Shown here piece by piece: positions 7,601-14,308 of a stretch of DNA of 33,444 nt; position 1 is the stretch's first letter, and each line of letters starts with the position of its first letter. Source of the stretch: Fidelibacterota bacterium (GTDB lineage Bacteria > Fidelibacterota > UBA2242); NCBI GenBank assembly GCA_018002295.1, contig JAGNGI010000018.1, positions 1-33,444 of the forward strand. Reading direction: 5' to 3'. Position numbers and translations under genes: made by a program. Below the pieces are notes generated by a model, which saw nothing but the letters and a program-made list of their open reading frames with translations, did not search any database and was not told the DNA's origin.

Positions 7601-9316
7601 TTGACAGGGACGATACCCGCAAAAATAAATAATTTAGAAAATTTAACCGATCTGTTTCTTTGTTTTAATAAATTGACAGGGTCAATACCAGCTGAATTAA
7701 GTAACTTGGTAAATTTGAAATATATAGACCTTAGAAGTAATAGACTTGAAGATCTACCTAATCTCTCGGCATTAACCTCATTATTTAGTTTATGGATAGA
7801 AAACAACAAGTTCACATTTGAAGATATAGAGCCCAATATAGGAGTTCCAAGTGATGAATTTACATATTCTCCTCAGGATCGTGTTGGAGTAGAACAGGAT
7901 ACAACTGTTAATCAGGGTTCAAGTTTTACCTTTTCAGTTATAGTTGGTGGTGAACATAATCAATATCAATGGTTGAAAGATGGGGCCCCAATATCAGGAG
8001 CAACAGATAGCTCTTATACAATACCTTCCATTGCTTCATCAGACGCTGGCAGTTATACCTGTAATATTACAAATACAGTTGCCAGAGAACTGACACTCTA
8101 TAGAAGACCGATAAATTTAACAGTTAAAGAGGTACCTGCCCCCCAGAATCTTACCGCTACCTCCGGTGACCAGCAGGTAACCCTCCGTTGGAGCCCAAAT
8201 ACTGAGCCCGATCTTTATAAATATAACATCTACCGAGGCAATTCATCTCCTGCCAATACATTGATCAATAGCGTGATTGTCTCTTCTTCAACGGATACAT
8301 TTTATATAGATACTGGCTTAACAAATGGGCAGGTTTATTATTACCGGCTTACAGCGGTGTATATTACAGGGTGTGAAAGTGGTTATTCCAATGAGGCGAG
8401 TGCTATTCCGAATGGACCACCTATCTGGTCAGGTATACCAGACACAAGTTTTGCAGAAGATGATTCTTTAGTAATTAATTTAAGTGATTATGTTTACGAT
8501 GATAGCGATCTAGACAGTACTTTAATTATAACAATCTCTGGTGGTGAGAAAATAACTGCCGTTATTGATAGCCTAACTCATATTACAATATTTTCAACTT
8601 ATCCTGATTCAAGTGGATTTTCAGAACAATTTGTTTTTACAGCAACTGATCCAGGTGGGTTATCTGATACTAATACAATAAATATTAATGTCTTACCTGT
8701 TAATGATCCCCCTTATTTTACAGATTTAATGCCTGATTCTATATCATTTGATTCGAATGTTAGGGATACACTTCTATTAACTGGATTGGTTTCTGATATT
8801 GACAATCCTGATACAAGTTTAATCTGGTCATACGTTCATAGTAGTTTTATTTTATGTGGTATAAATGATACGCTGAATTGCGCTATCTTTTGGGTAGAGA
8901 AAAATATATCCGGTAAAGATACTGTTGCTCTTAGCGTTTCTGATGGAGAATTGACTGCTTATTACTCACTTGTTGTAACTGTCAATGCGGTAACAAGAAT
9001 TAGTTATCTTATGAGCCAAGTGCCGGAAGAATATTCTTTACATCAGAATTACCCCAATCCTTTTAATCCTATAACGAACATAATTTATAGCTTGCCTGTC
9101 AAAAGTAAGGTGAACATAATAATATATGATTTACTTGGAAGAGAAATAGTAACCTTAGTAAATGATGAACAGGAAGCAAAATACTACAGAATTACCTGGG
9201 ACGCTAAAGATAAGTTTGGAGATAGTGTCCCCAGTGGAATGTATATTTACAGGATCGTAGCCCAGTCCAGAGATAAGACATTTGTGAAAACAAAGAAGTT
9301 GTTATTAATGCGATGA
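1616..9316 (+). CDS. Giant secreted M23 peptidase / FN3 / leucine-rich-repeat / Ig-like surface protein with C-terminal sorting domain
   Basis: A 2566-residue exported protein. AGGAGGG 6 bp before the ATG fixes the start. Residues 1-26 form a signal peptide. Residues about 75-175 are an M23/LytM peptidase with all key residues visible: HPGVD (H82, D86), YAHL (H138) and HLHF (H165, H167), so cleavage of peptidoglycan peptides is likely. Two beta-sandwich domains follow (about 222-480), then two nearly identical FN3 repeats (about 483-670). Three modules come next, each an N-cap (LVALYNSTDGDNW...WYG), plant-type LRRs of 24 residues (LxxLxLxxNxLxGxIPxxI; arrays at 729-1040, 1230-1492, 1682-2041) and an I-set-like Ig domain. 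A third FN3 (2175-2266), cadherin-like sandwiches, and a C-terminal QNYPNPFNP...SGMYIYR domain (about 2466-2566) of the FlgD-like/type IX sorting kind finish it. It is probably a cell-surface adhesin or binding protein. The gene looks more A+T-rich than the cassette downstream. Confidence 0.9.
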   Translation: MRKRWFVLLVMILGFCLIPMATDVQAFSGMVMPVDGLPGYSFYPSDTEEPKRTSDPRSWYSVVYRGKYSGAWYNRGEGSGSHPGVDIRVDSGTPVKSIADGVVWKSYNSSSWGGLIIIKHTGIPNTPNGDPIWSIYAHLKQRDVAADATVLKGQVIGLSGGAISDPYHGNSTGPHLHFQIDRDKRTDTGTVFTSPYWPSRSVDEADVNPAVVENYTYNPIKFIEERQGGATPYVSITKTIRSDSDDIIDLTSSDPTDGSRDVIFKTIVSNTGNADAHVSIEDNLAGGNYRWVDGAPCSPKNFLVSANSTCSFEYRARYIGSNTTHGTAITNTARITWIDNYYDETTGADYGGHGNLESSQTAYIHNPANPEITAGIDFLESPPYYVGQSITAVFKIINYGGASITYDDILVSARKEGDPDTPYDWQHVGTITLAPNGSYEYEGEGVFSQTGNYIAKVYYKLNGIWRHFDEGSKSFTINLETLEPPSGISASDGTYTDKVRITWNSVSGASYYRIYRNTSNYSNGAEALSNWQSSTTYDDNSASPGQTYYYWVKAATSSSGANSSDFSSYDTGWRKLSPPANVSASDGTYTDKVRITWNSVSGASYYRIYRNTSNYSSSATALSNWQSSTTYDDNSASPGQTYYYWVKAATSSSGANSSDFSSYDTGWIAPSMTNQDSLALVALYNSTDGDNWTNNTNWLTDAPISTWYGITVSNGRVTKIDLGDYPNGNNLSGTIPPEIGNLINLNYLDLGWNQLTGTIPPEIGNLTNLTYLSLESNQLTGTIPPEIGNLTNLNVLCLDYNQLTGTIPSEIWNLTNLTSLWLCGNQLTGTIPPEIGNLTNLTCLILWNNQLTGTIPSEIGNLTNLTRLCLSGNQLTGTIPPEIGNLTNLVDLELGNNQISGSIPSELGNLTKLDWLTLDNNQITGPIPDEIFNLINLRYLYLNSNQLTGNIPSKIGNLTKLYWLNFYSNQLTGTIPPEIGNLTNLNSLSLEGNQLTGTIPPEIGNLTNLNVLCLDYNQLTGTIPSEIGNLTNLTYLYLYNNEFVDLPDLSSLTSLKYLRIQNNKFTFEDIEPNIGVPSDEFIYSPQDSVGVEQDITVNQGSSFTFSVTVGGEHNQYQWLKNGARISGATGSSYTIHSIASSDAGSYTCNITNTVATGLTLYRRPINLSIGGFVSNQDSLALVALYNSTDGDNWTNNTNWLTDAPISTWYGVTVSNGRVTKIDLGGYPDGNNLSGTIPTEIGNLANLTYLDLEYNQLTGTIPPEIGNLTNLIYLDLASNRLTGTIPPEIGNLTNLKSLNLGYNQLTGTIPSEVGDLTNLTDLDLRGNRLTGTIPPEIGNLTSLTHLCLGGNQLTGAIPPEIWNLTNLTYLYLDGNQLTGTIPSEIGNLTNLTYLYLDGNQLTGTIPSEIGNLTNLNGLYLGWNQLTGTIPPEIGNLTNLTSLLLYGNQLTGTIPSEIGNLTNLTWLYLYGNQLTGIPSEIGNLTNLNFLDLNDNEFVDLPDLSSLTSLKNLRIQNNKFTFEDIEPNIGVPSDEFIYSPQDSVGVEQDITVNQGSSFTFSVTVGGEHNQYQWLKNGARISGATGSSYTIHSIASSDAGSYTCNITNTVATELTLYRRPINLSIGGFVSNQDSLALVALYNSTNGDNWTNNTNWLSDAPISTWYGITVSNGRVTKIDLGGYPNGNNLSGTIPPEIGNLTNLTYLDLEYNQLTGTIPSEIGNLTNLTYLCLYHNQLTGTIPSEIGNLTNLTYLNLGWNQLTGTIPPEIGNLTNLTYLNLGWNQLTGTIPPEIGNLTNLIVLYLGDNQLTGTIPSEIGSLTNLTTLDLCYNQLTGSIPSEIGNLTNLRNLYLFNNQLTGTIPPEVGNLVNLILLDFSSNNLTGTIPVEIWNLTNLTSLGLGSNKLTGTIPAEINNLENLTHLFLCYNQLTGSIPPEIGNLINLRYLYIHGNQLTGTIPPEVGNLVNLILLEFSSNNLTGTIPVEIWNLTNLTSLGLGSNKLTGTIPAKINNLENLTDLFLCFNKLTGSIPAELSNLVNLKYIDLRSNRLEDLPNLSALTSLFSLWIENNKFTFEDIEPNIGVPSDEFTYSPQDRVGVEQDTTVNQGSSFTFSVIVGGEHNQYQWLKDGAPISGATDSSYTIPSIASSDAGSYTCNITNTVARELTLYRRPINLTVKEVPAPQNLTATSGDQQVTLRWSPNTEPDLYKYNIYRGNSSPANTLINSVIVSSSTDTFYIDTGLTNGQVYYYRLTAVYITGCESGYSNEASAIPNGPPIWSGIPDTSFAEDDSLVINLSDYVYDDSDLDSTLIITISGGEKITAVIDSLTHITIFSTYPDSSGFSEQFVFTATDPGGLSDTNTININVLPVNDPPYFTDLMPDSISFDSNVRDTLLLTGLVSDIDNPDTSLIWSYVHSSFILCGINDTLNCAIFWVEKNISGKDTVALSVSDGELTAYYSLVVTVNAVTRISYLMSQVPEEYSLHQNYPNPFNPITNIIYSLPVKSKVNIIIYDLLGREIVTLVNDEQEAKYYRITWDAKDKFGDSVPSGMYIYRIVAQSRDKTFVKTKKLLLMR
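3800..4735 (+). repeat. LRR array 1: 13 units of 72 bp
   Basis: Thirteen in-phase 72-bp units, consensus AATCAACTTACAGGCACAAT followed by ACCACCTGAAATAGGGAACT and a variable end. Units 3 and 12 encode the same 24 residues. Units 8-10 are the most diverged. A degenerate capping LRR follows (FVDLPDLSSLTSLKYLRIQ). Confidence 0.95.
5303..6091 (+). repeat. LRR array 2: 11 units of 72 bp
   Basis: Eleven units, ten of 72 bp and one (near 6030) short by exactly one codon, so LTGTIP becomes LTGIP without a frameshift. It is followed by the same cap and Ig domain as array 1, nearly identical in DNA. Confidence 0.95.
6659..7738 (+). repeat. LRR array 3: 15 units of 72 bp
   Basis: Fifteen 72-bp units. 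Units 3 and 4 are almost identical. The block starting at unit 8 (7163) is repeated from unit 12 (7451), 288 bp or four units later, with a handful of differences over roughly 200 bp. This points to a recent internal duplication. Confidence 0.95.
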
Positions 9317-9472
9317 ATTAGAAAAGACCTGAATTATTTGTAAGATACTGTTTACTTTGATTTAAATAACTGTAAAGTCAGGATGAGTTTACTAAATATC
9401 AACATTTTGTACTAACAATAAATGTTACCTTTGGATTTACTATCCTATTTTTAACGACGGAGTCGGGTATCC

Positions 9473-9484
9473 ATACTTAAGTAT
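9473..9484. other. 12-bp palindrome between convergent genes
   Basis: ATACTTAAGTAT is a perfect palindrome in the 246-bp gap between the giant gene and dnaE2, which converge here. It lacks a GC stem and U tract, so I do not call it a terminator. No other structure is obvious in this gap. Confidence 0.3.
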
Positions 9485-9562
9485 TATCTATAAGTAAAGT
9501 GTAAAATTTAGCTGTGCTTAATAGCGCTTAAAAGTACCTAAAAACGCTCATTCTGTAATATC

Positions 9563-12500
9563 TTAATATTCCTTAGCAAAATGTGTTTCTGCGGAACTCG
9601 TTTTGACAAGCATTCGCCGTCCTGACGACATTTTCTCGACGGTGCGTTGCAGGCTGGCGAGTTTCTCGACCGTGACAGTGTAGGTTTTATAGGCTTCCTC
9701 GACCTTGCCGCGGATGACGAAAAGCGTTTCCCAGTTCAGTAGGTCGCCGAATTCCTTGTATGATTCCGGAAACATAACGCACTCGAAAATATCGGTTCCA
9801 TCCTCGAAAGTGACAAATTCCATCGGATCGTGCTGTTTAGTTGTAGCGACTTTACGCGTAATGTAAACGCCCAGCAGGTTAATTGTTTGCCCTACATATT
9901 GCGCCAGGTCGCGGGCTTTTTTGACTTTACCTGCAAAAACCGGTAGATAGCGTTCCAGCGGATGTTCCGCAATTGGAAATCCGAACGATTCGATTTCGAG
10001 GGTAAGTTTTTCCAACCGAGAGATAGGTTGACAGTTAACTGGAGGCGGAAGCGGTCGGCGGTCGCCTTTTTGTAAGTAATAGCTGGCGACCTTGAAGGCA
10101 ATTTCACGGTGGGATAATTGTGGCTCGAATTCAGCAAAACAACCAGCATTGGTCAGTGCCATAGCGTCAGCCAGGTCAAGGTCAACTCTCTGTAAAAAAT
10201 CATCGAGGTTTTTGAAATCGCCGTTTTTACGTTCCTTAAGAATTGCTTCGACGGCTTTGTCCTGTAGGTTGCGGATCGCCATAAAACCCATCCGGATTTT
10301 GTCGCAACGCCCGCGATATTCTTGCCAACTACGGTTGATATGCGGCGGCAGGATTTGAATGCCCCAGCGGCGGGCTTCACTCAGATAGGCGTAAGTTGAA
10401 TAATAGCCGCCCTGGTTGGAAATTACCGCCGCCAGGAATTCCGCCGGGAAATGGGCTTTCAGATAAGCACAAGTGAACGAGAGCATGGCATACGAGGCTG
10501 AGTGCGGCTTGCAGAATGAATAACCTGAGAAGGATTCGATCATTTCCCAGAGCGTTTCCGCTAATTTTGGGGAATAACCGCGCGCCAGTGCGCCGTTGAT
10601 GAATTTCTTTTTCCAGATAGGAACTAGATGCGCCAGTGCCGGGCGGGAAATTACTTTGCGAATGTAATCTGATTCAGCATAACTAAAGCCGGCGATTTCG
10701 CGGGCTACCATTGAAACCTGTTCCTCGTAAACCATAATGCCGTAGCTTTCCTCTAAACATTTCAAGTCGGGATGTAAGAGTTGCCAGGGTTGGCCATGAA
10801 TTCGCTCCAGCATGATATTAATGAAGCGATTAGCGGCGGGACGAATGATCGAGGAGTATATCACGACGTGTTCGAAATCAACTCGCCCGGCCTTTTTTAA
10901 TAGCAAGCGCGTAGCGGGACTCTCGATATAAAAAATGCCCATCGTGCGACCGCTTTGCATCAAATCCTGCGTAACCGGATCGCCGACCGGTTGAATTTTA
11001 TGATAGTCCATAAATTTATTGCGGTACAGACCAATCTGTTTCAGAGTATCGCGCACGACCGCCAGCGAGCGATTGCCGAGAATGTCGATCTTCAGCAAGC
11101 CGGAATCCTCAACTTGATCTTTTTCCCATTCGACGATTTGGACGCCTTTGGTAGCCGTTAACACTGGCGCGTATTGGCGGATTTCGTCCGGTACGATGAT
11201 TACACCACCGGGGTGTACTGATGAGACCTGAAAGACGCCAACGATTTTCTCGCTTTGCAGGATAATTTCGCGCAAAGTGTCATCGAGGTCGAGATTGCGA
11301 AAACGCGGATCGGTGCTGAGCCATTCCAATAGTTCGGTTTTTCTGGCAAAGTAGCCGACGCGTTTGGTGACGGCTTTGATTTCCTCGTTAGACAGACCAT
11401 AGACTTTGGCGACTTCTCGAATAGCCGAACGTGGCTGGAGCATAACCTGGTTGGAAACCATAGCAGTGCGTTCGAGCCCGTATTTTTTGAAAATGTAATC
11501 CAGAATAGCGTCGCGTTCGTCCCAGGCAAAATCAATATCAATATCCGGCATATCAATCCGTTCGGGATGAATAAAGCGTTCGAAGCACAGATTGTATTTG
11601 ATAGGATCGACCTGCGTAATGAAAAGGCAATAACTGATAATGGAAGCCGCTCCGCTACCGCGCCCGATAGTGGTTTGAGTCTGCTGGACGATGTCATAGA
11701 CAATGAGAAAATACGGCGCGTAGCCTTTCTGGGTTATCAGAGAGAGTTCATACTCAATGCGCTTTTTGACAACCTGATCAATTTTGCCGTAGCGGATTTT
11801 AGCCCCATCGTAAACCAATTGGCGTAGTTGGCGATTAGCGAGATTGGTTTCCTTAAGTGAAAGACCGGGGAAAATCGTATTAGTGTAATTCCAGTCAGTT
11901 TTACAGCGTTCGGCCAGAAACTGCGAGTTGTTGATAGCATTCAGGCTATTGGGGAAGAGGTCAATCATTTCCTTCTCGGTGCGAAAGAAATGCTGTTCGC
12001 TTTTGTAATCGCTGGGTGCAAGTTGCGAAAGTGTGGAATTTTTATCAATGGCGCGCAGAATGCGATGAGTCTTCTGATCTTCCGGTTTGAGGAAATAAAC
12101 ATCGCCGGTGGCGACGATTTCGAGATGAAAGGTTTCCGCGAGGCGCCGGGCTTCTTGTTCGCTCACGCCGGGACGCAGTTCTACGAAAAGATGCGTAGCA
12201 GGAATGAAACGCGCGAGTTCAGCCAGTACGTTTTCCTGATGTGCCAGGACGAAAAGCCCCTTAGCATACGGCTTCAGAATTTCAGCTACGGATAGATTTT
12301 CATCGTCATGTACCCGTGAAATAGCGCGGCATAGATTTTCGTAACCGTACTGATTTTCGGCCAGCAGGATGAGGTCGAAATTCGGAGTGAGCAAATTGGT
12401 AGCGGCGATTGGCTGGATACCGACTTCACGTGCCCACTGCACAAAGCGAATAAAGCCCCACAAACCGTTGACTTCTGTCAAAGCCAAATGTGTCTGATGA

Positions 12501-12589
12501 GCGGCTTTGGCTTGCGTCAGTAAAGCCTGCGGCGACGCCGTCCCGCGCATCTTCGAATAGGTGGAATGAGTATTAAGGTGAACGAACAT
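9563..12589 (-). CDS. dnaE2: Error-prone DNA polymerase III alpha-type subunit (DnaE2/ImuC)
   Basis: A 1008-residue C-family polymerase. The N-terminal PHP domain (about 1-70) has a degraded metal site: TEVNG stands where active PHP domains have TDHGN. The palm carries GRGSGAASIISY (309-320) and the catalytic PDIDIDF (D351 and D353 by alignment with E. coli D401/D403). The fingers and HhH region follow, then an OB fold near 885-960 (NLLGVYITRK...FVTFEDG). The length and lack of the long replicative C-terminal region fit DnaE2/ImuC, the SOS translesion polymerase, better than replicative DnaE1. The context agrees: it is the last gene of a minus-strand run lexA, GxxExxY, imuB-like, dnaE2. A 265-bp repeat-filled gap separates it from the imuB-like gene. 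Confidence 0.88.
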   Translation of the reverse strand: MFVHLNTHSTYSKMRGTASPQALLTQAKAAHQTHLALTEVNGLWGFIRFVQWAREVGIQPIAATNLLTPNFDLILLAENQYGYENLCRAISRVHDDENLSVAEILKPYAKGLFVLAHQENVLAELARFIPATHLFVELRPGVSEQEARRLAETFHLEIVATGDVYFLKPEDQKTHRILRAIDKNSTLSQLAPSDYKSEQHFFRTEKEMIDLFPNSLNAINNSQFLAERCKTDWNYTNTIFPGLSLKETNLANRQLRQLVYDGAKIRYGKIDQVVKKRIEYELSLITQKGYAPYFLIVYDIVQQTQTTIGRGSGAASIISYCLFITQVDPIKYNLCFERFIHPERIDMPDIDIDFAWDERDAILDYIFKKYGLERTAMVSNQVMLQPRSAIREVAKVYGLSNEEIKAVTKRVGYFARKTELLEWLSTDPRFRNLDLDDTLREIILQSEKIVGVFQVSSVHPGGVIIVPDEIRQYAPVLTATKGVQIVEWEKDQVEDSGLLKIDILGNRSLAVVRDTLKQIGLYRNKFMDYHKIQPVGDPVTQDLMQSGRTMGIFYIESPATRLLLKKAGRVDFEHVVIYSSIIRPAANRFINIMLERIHGQPWQLLHPDLKCLEESYGIMVYEEQVSMVAREIAGFSYAESDYIRKVISRPALAHLVPIWKKKFINGALARGYSPKLAETLWEMIESFSGYSFCKPHSASYAMLSFTCAYLKAHFPAEFLAAVISNQGGYYSTYAYLSEARRWGIQILPPHINRSWQEYRGRCDKIRMGFMAIRNLQDKAVEAILKERKNGDFKNLDDFLQRVDLDLADAMALTNAGCFAEFEPQLSHREIAFKVASYYLQKGDRRPLPPPVNCQPISRLEKLTLEIESFGFPIAEHPLERYLPVFAGKVKKARDLAQYVGQTINLLGVYITRKVATTKQHDPMEFVTFEDGTDIFECVMFPESYKEFGDLLNWETLFVIRGKVEEAYKTYTVTVEKLASLQRTVEKMSSGRRMLVKTSSAETHFAKEY

Positions 12590-12596
12590 GGTAATG

Positions 12597-12850
12597 AACC
12601 ACTAAGGTGCAAGTGCACGAAGATTTATTGTTTTATTTTTACCACTAAGACACAAAGGCACAAAGAACTCATTTATTATTTTCTTTTTACCACTAAGACT
12701 CGAAGACGCTAAGGATAATATTTTGTGCCTAATTAATCTTCGTGTCTTAGAGTTTTTAGGATTAATGCACATAGTAAACCACGAAGGCGCAAGTGCACAA
12801 AGAGTTATTATGAGTTGGGTAGTAATTAGTTTTTTATGGAATTGGTAATT
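12597..12850 (-). repeat. Cluster of ACCACTAAG-type intergenic repeats
   Basis: The gap between imuB-like and dnaE2 holds at least four diverged direct copies beginning near 12597, 12641, 12689 and 12776 (pattern ACCACTAAGRCWCGAAGRC). An opposite-orientation copy lies near 12737 (CTTCGTGTCTTAGAG). This is a familiar dispersed repeat of many bacterial genomes that gives rise to spurious 'TTKARRHKG' proteins. No gene is present. Confidence 0.85.
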
Positions 12851-12854
12851 CATT

Positions 12855-14108
12855 TTAAGCTGGTAATGCTATTTTATCAGGACAGGAAACGTTTTTATTT
12901 GAAATAACGGCACCAAAAATATCTTTGTGTCTTAGAGCCTTTGTGGTTTTATTTAAGGGAATCAGAAGATTATCGGCGCTGCCGATACTGGCGAAGCCGT
13001 ATTTCTGGCGAATTTGGTCGAGAGCCTGTGACAGACGATCATCTTTAGGCGGTCGAAATAAGTCCAATTGATTAATAACCGGCTGGAAGTCGGTTGCGTC
13101 CAGAATAATGGCTCGGACGCGGTTGCGGCGGTAATTGGCTAATGAGAATAGCCGACTAGCTTCCGCAATGACAGTGGTATCGTCGTTTGCGATGACGGCG
13201 CCTTTGCGGTTACTCTTGAATCCGTCAGTGTAGTGAATTTCAAGATTCAGCGTTCTAACAATCTGGCGGCGCCGACGCAATTGATAAGCGATCTGTTCGG
13301 CTAAGTTGTGTACAGCGGCCAGCAATTGAACTTCGTCGTTGGTGTCGGCGGTCAGAACGGTTTGTTCGGTGATGCGGTCGGTTTTTTGCGGTGGTCTGAC
13401 AGGAGAATTATCCTGTCCGCGGGCTTCCCTAAAAAGGCGTCGGTAATATTTGCCGAAGAGAATAGCGCCGGTTTCGCTTTCAGTAGTTACCTGCTGGACG
13501 TTTTGTACCTGAGAAAGGAAAAGGAAGCGCACAAGTTTATTGACCGGCGGCTCGTTTGTTACCGGCAGGACTTCGGTATTCAGTGGCGCCAGAAAATTTG
13601 GTTCGGTGCCCGGCGCAACGCGGTGAATGGTTTCTGGGACAACGGCAGTGGTGATTTGACTGACGAGTTTATTAACGCTGATGCCGATGTGACTTTGCAG
13701 GCTGACTTTGGATTGAATGTCGCGGGCAATTAGATTGCCAGCCTGCAGACTGTCGCGATAGATGCCATGCATGCCGCTCAAATCGGCGAAATATTGACCG
13801 TAAACGGTTGGCTCGATGACTGGCGAATAGCGCGTGATAGTTTGGTAAACGTACCGATTGATTTTAGTGTAAAGAGTAGAATTGTAGGGCAGGAGTGCCA
13901 CGCTGTGCGACATTTTGCGAGCGATGGTGACTTTCAGGCCGGGATAAATGCCTTCGCTGAGAGCTTCCGGTGAGGCGCAGACGATCGTACCGTTTGGATG
14001 ATGCGAGGAAATCACGGCAATGGCGCGGGTACGCAGACCCGAGTCCAGCATACGCTCTACCTGGAGTTCAAAATCAGAGAGACGGATATGTAAAACCGAT
14101 TCGGACAT
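12855..14108 (-). CDS. imuB: ImuB-like Y-family polymerase homologue, catalytically dead
   Basis: A 417-residue protein with the Y-family fold, alignable to DinB: HIRLSDFELQVE near the N-terminus, PTVYGQYFADLSG at 100-112, GISVNKLVSQI, then FLAPL. The catalytic acids are gone. R9 replaces DinB D8, and G104-Q105 replace the D103-E104 pair. This is the hallmark of ImuB, which acts as a hub for DnaE2 on the beta clamp. A consensus clamp motif QLDLF lies at 347-351 and is followed by a UmuC/DinB-like RLSQALDQIRQKYG. No imuA is nearby. From about residue 385 the protein (NKTTKALRHKD) is encoded by an intergenic-type repeat that runs into the frame, so the last 30 or so residues are probably acquired. 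The start follows from the HI..F motif at residue 7. Confidence 0.8.
   Translation of the reverse strand: MSESVLHIRLSDFELQVERMLDSGLRTRAIAVISSHHPNGTIVCASPEALSEGIYPGLKVTIARKMSHSVALLPYNSTLYTKINRYVYQTITRYSPVIEPTVYGQYFADLSGMHGIYRDSLQAGNLIARDIQSKVSLQSHIGISVNKLVSQITTAVVPETIHRVAPGTEPNFLAPLNTEVLPVTNEPPVNKLVRFLFLSQVQNVQQVTTESETGAILFGKYYRRLFREARGQDNSPVRPPQKTDRITEQTVLTADTNDEVQLLAAVHNLAEQIAYQLRRRRQIVRTLNLEIHYTDGFKSNRKGAVIANDDTTVIAEASRLFSLANYRRNRVRAIILDATDFQPVINQLDLFRPPKDDRLSQALDQIRQKYGFASIGSADNLLIPLNKTTKALRHKDIFGAVISNKNVSCPDKIALPA
12921..12954 (-). repeat. ACCACTAAG-family repeat inside the 3' end of the imuB-like gene
   Basis: TCTTTGTGTCTTAGAGCC followed by TTTGTGGTTTTATTTA is the repeat family found in the adjoining gaps, here translated as NKTTKALRHKD. 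Confidence 0.8.
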
Positions 14109-14113
14109 TTTTT

Positions 14114-14239
14114 ACCACTAAGGCTCGAAGGCACAAAGGAATATTTATTATTTTTACCACTAAGGCTCGAAGGCACAAAGGAATATTTATTATTTTTACC
14201 ACTAAAGCTCGAAGACACAAAGGGATATTTATTATTTTT
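14114..14239 (-). repeat. Three tandem 42-bp repeats
   Basis: Three head-to-tail copies with exact 42-bp period (starts 14114, 14156, 14198), each ACCACTAARGCTCGAAGRCA, CAAAGGRATA, then an A/T tail. They lie directly upstream of the imuB-like start. Because 42 is a multiple of three, they create open frames reading TTKARRHKGIFIIF that are not real genes. Confidence 0.95.
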
Positions 14240-14269
14240 ATCGGACAGGTATTTTTGGATCAATGGAAT

Positions 14270-14308
14270 TAGAAGCATCTTCGTGTTTTAGTGTCTTGGC
14301 GTTTCTCT
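14270..14308 (+). repeat. Opposite-orientation repeat copy after the GxxExxY gene
   Basis: ATCTTCGTGTTTTAGTGTCT followed by TGGCGTTTCTCTTC is an inverted relative of the 42-bp repeats. It ends right at the stop codon of the GxxExxY gene. Confidence 0.65.

Noticed and set aside
3800..7738. CRISPR array
   Set aside because: The regular direct repeats are coding 72-bp LRR units without unique spacers, and no cas genes are nearby.
11200..11703. 167-codon frame on the same strand as dnaE2
   Set aside because: An out-of-frame shadow of the intact dnaE2 coding region, without domain signatures.
12602..12853. 83-codon minus-strand frame between imuB-like and dnaE2
   Set aside because: It is built from ACCACTAAG-type repeats, with no protein-like composition.
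13970..14278. Open frames on both strands across the tandem repeats (peptides such as FTTKARRHKGIFIIF)
   Set aside because: They are translations of the 42-bp intergenic repeat, whose length is a multiple of three. No RBS and no family, and they overlap the imuB-like start.
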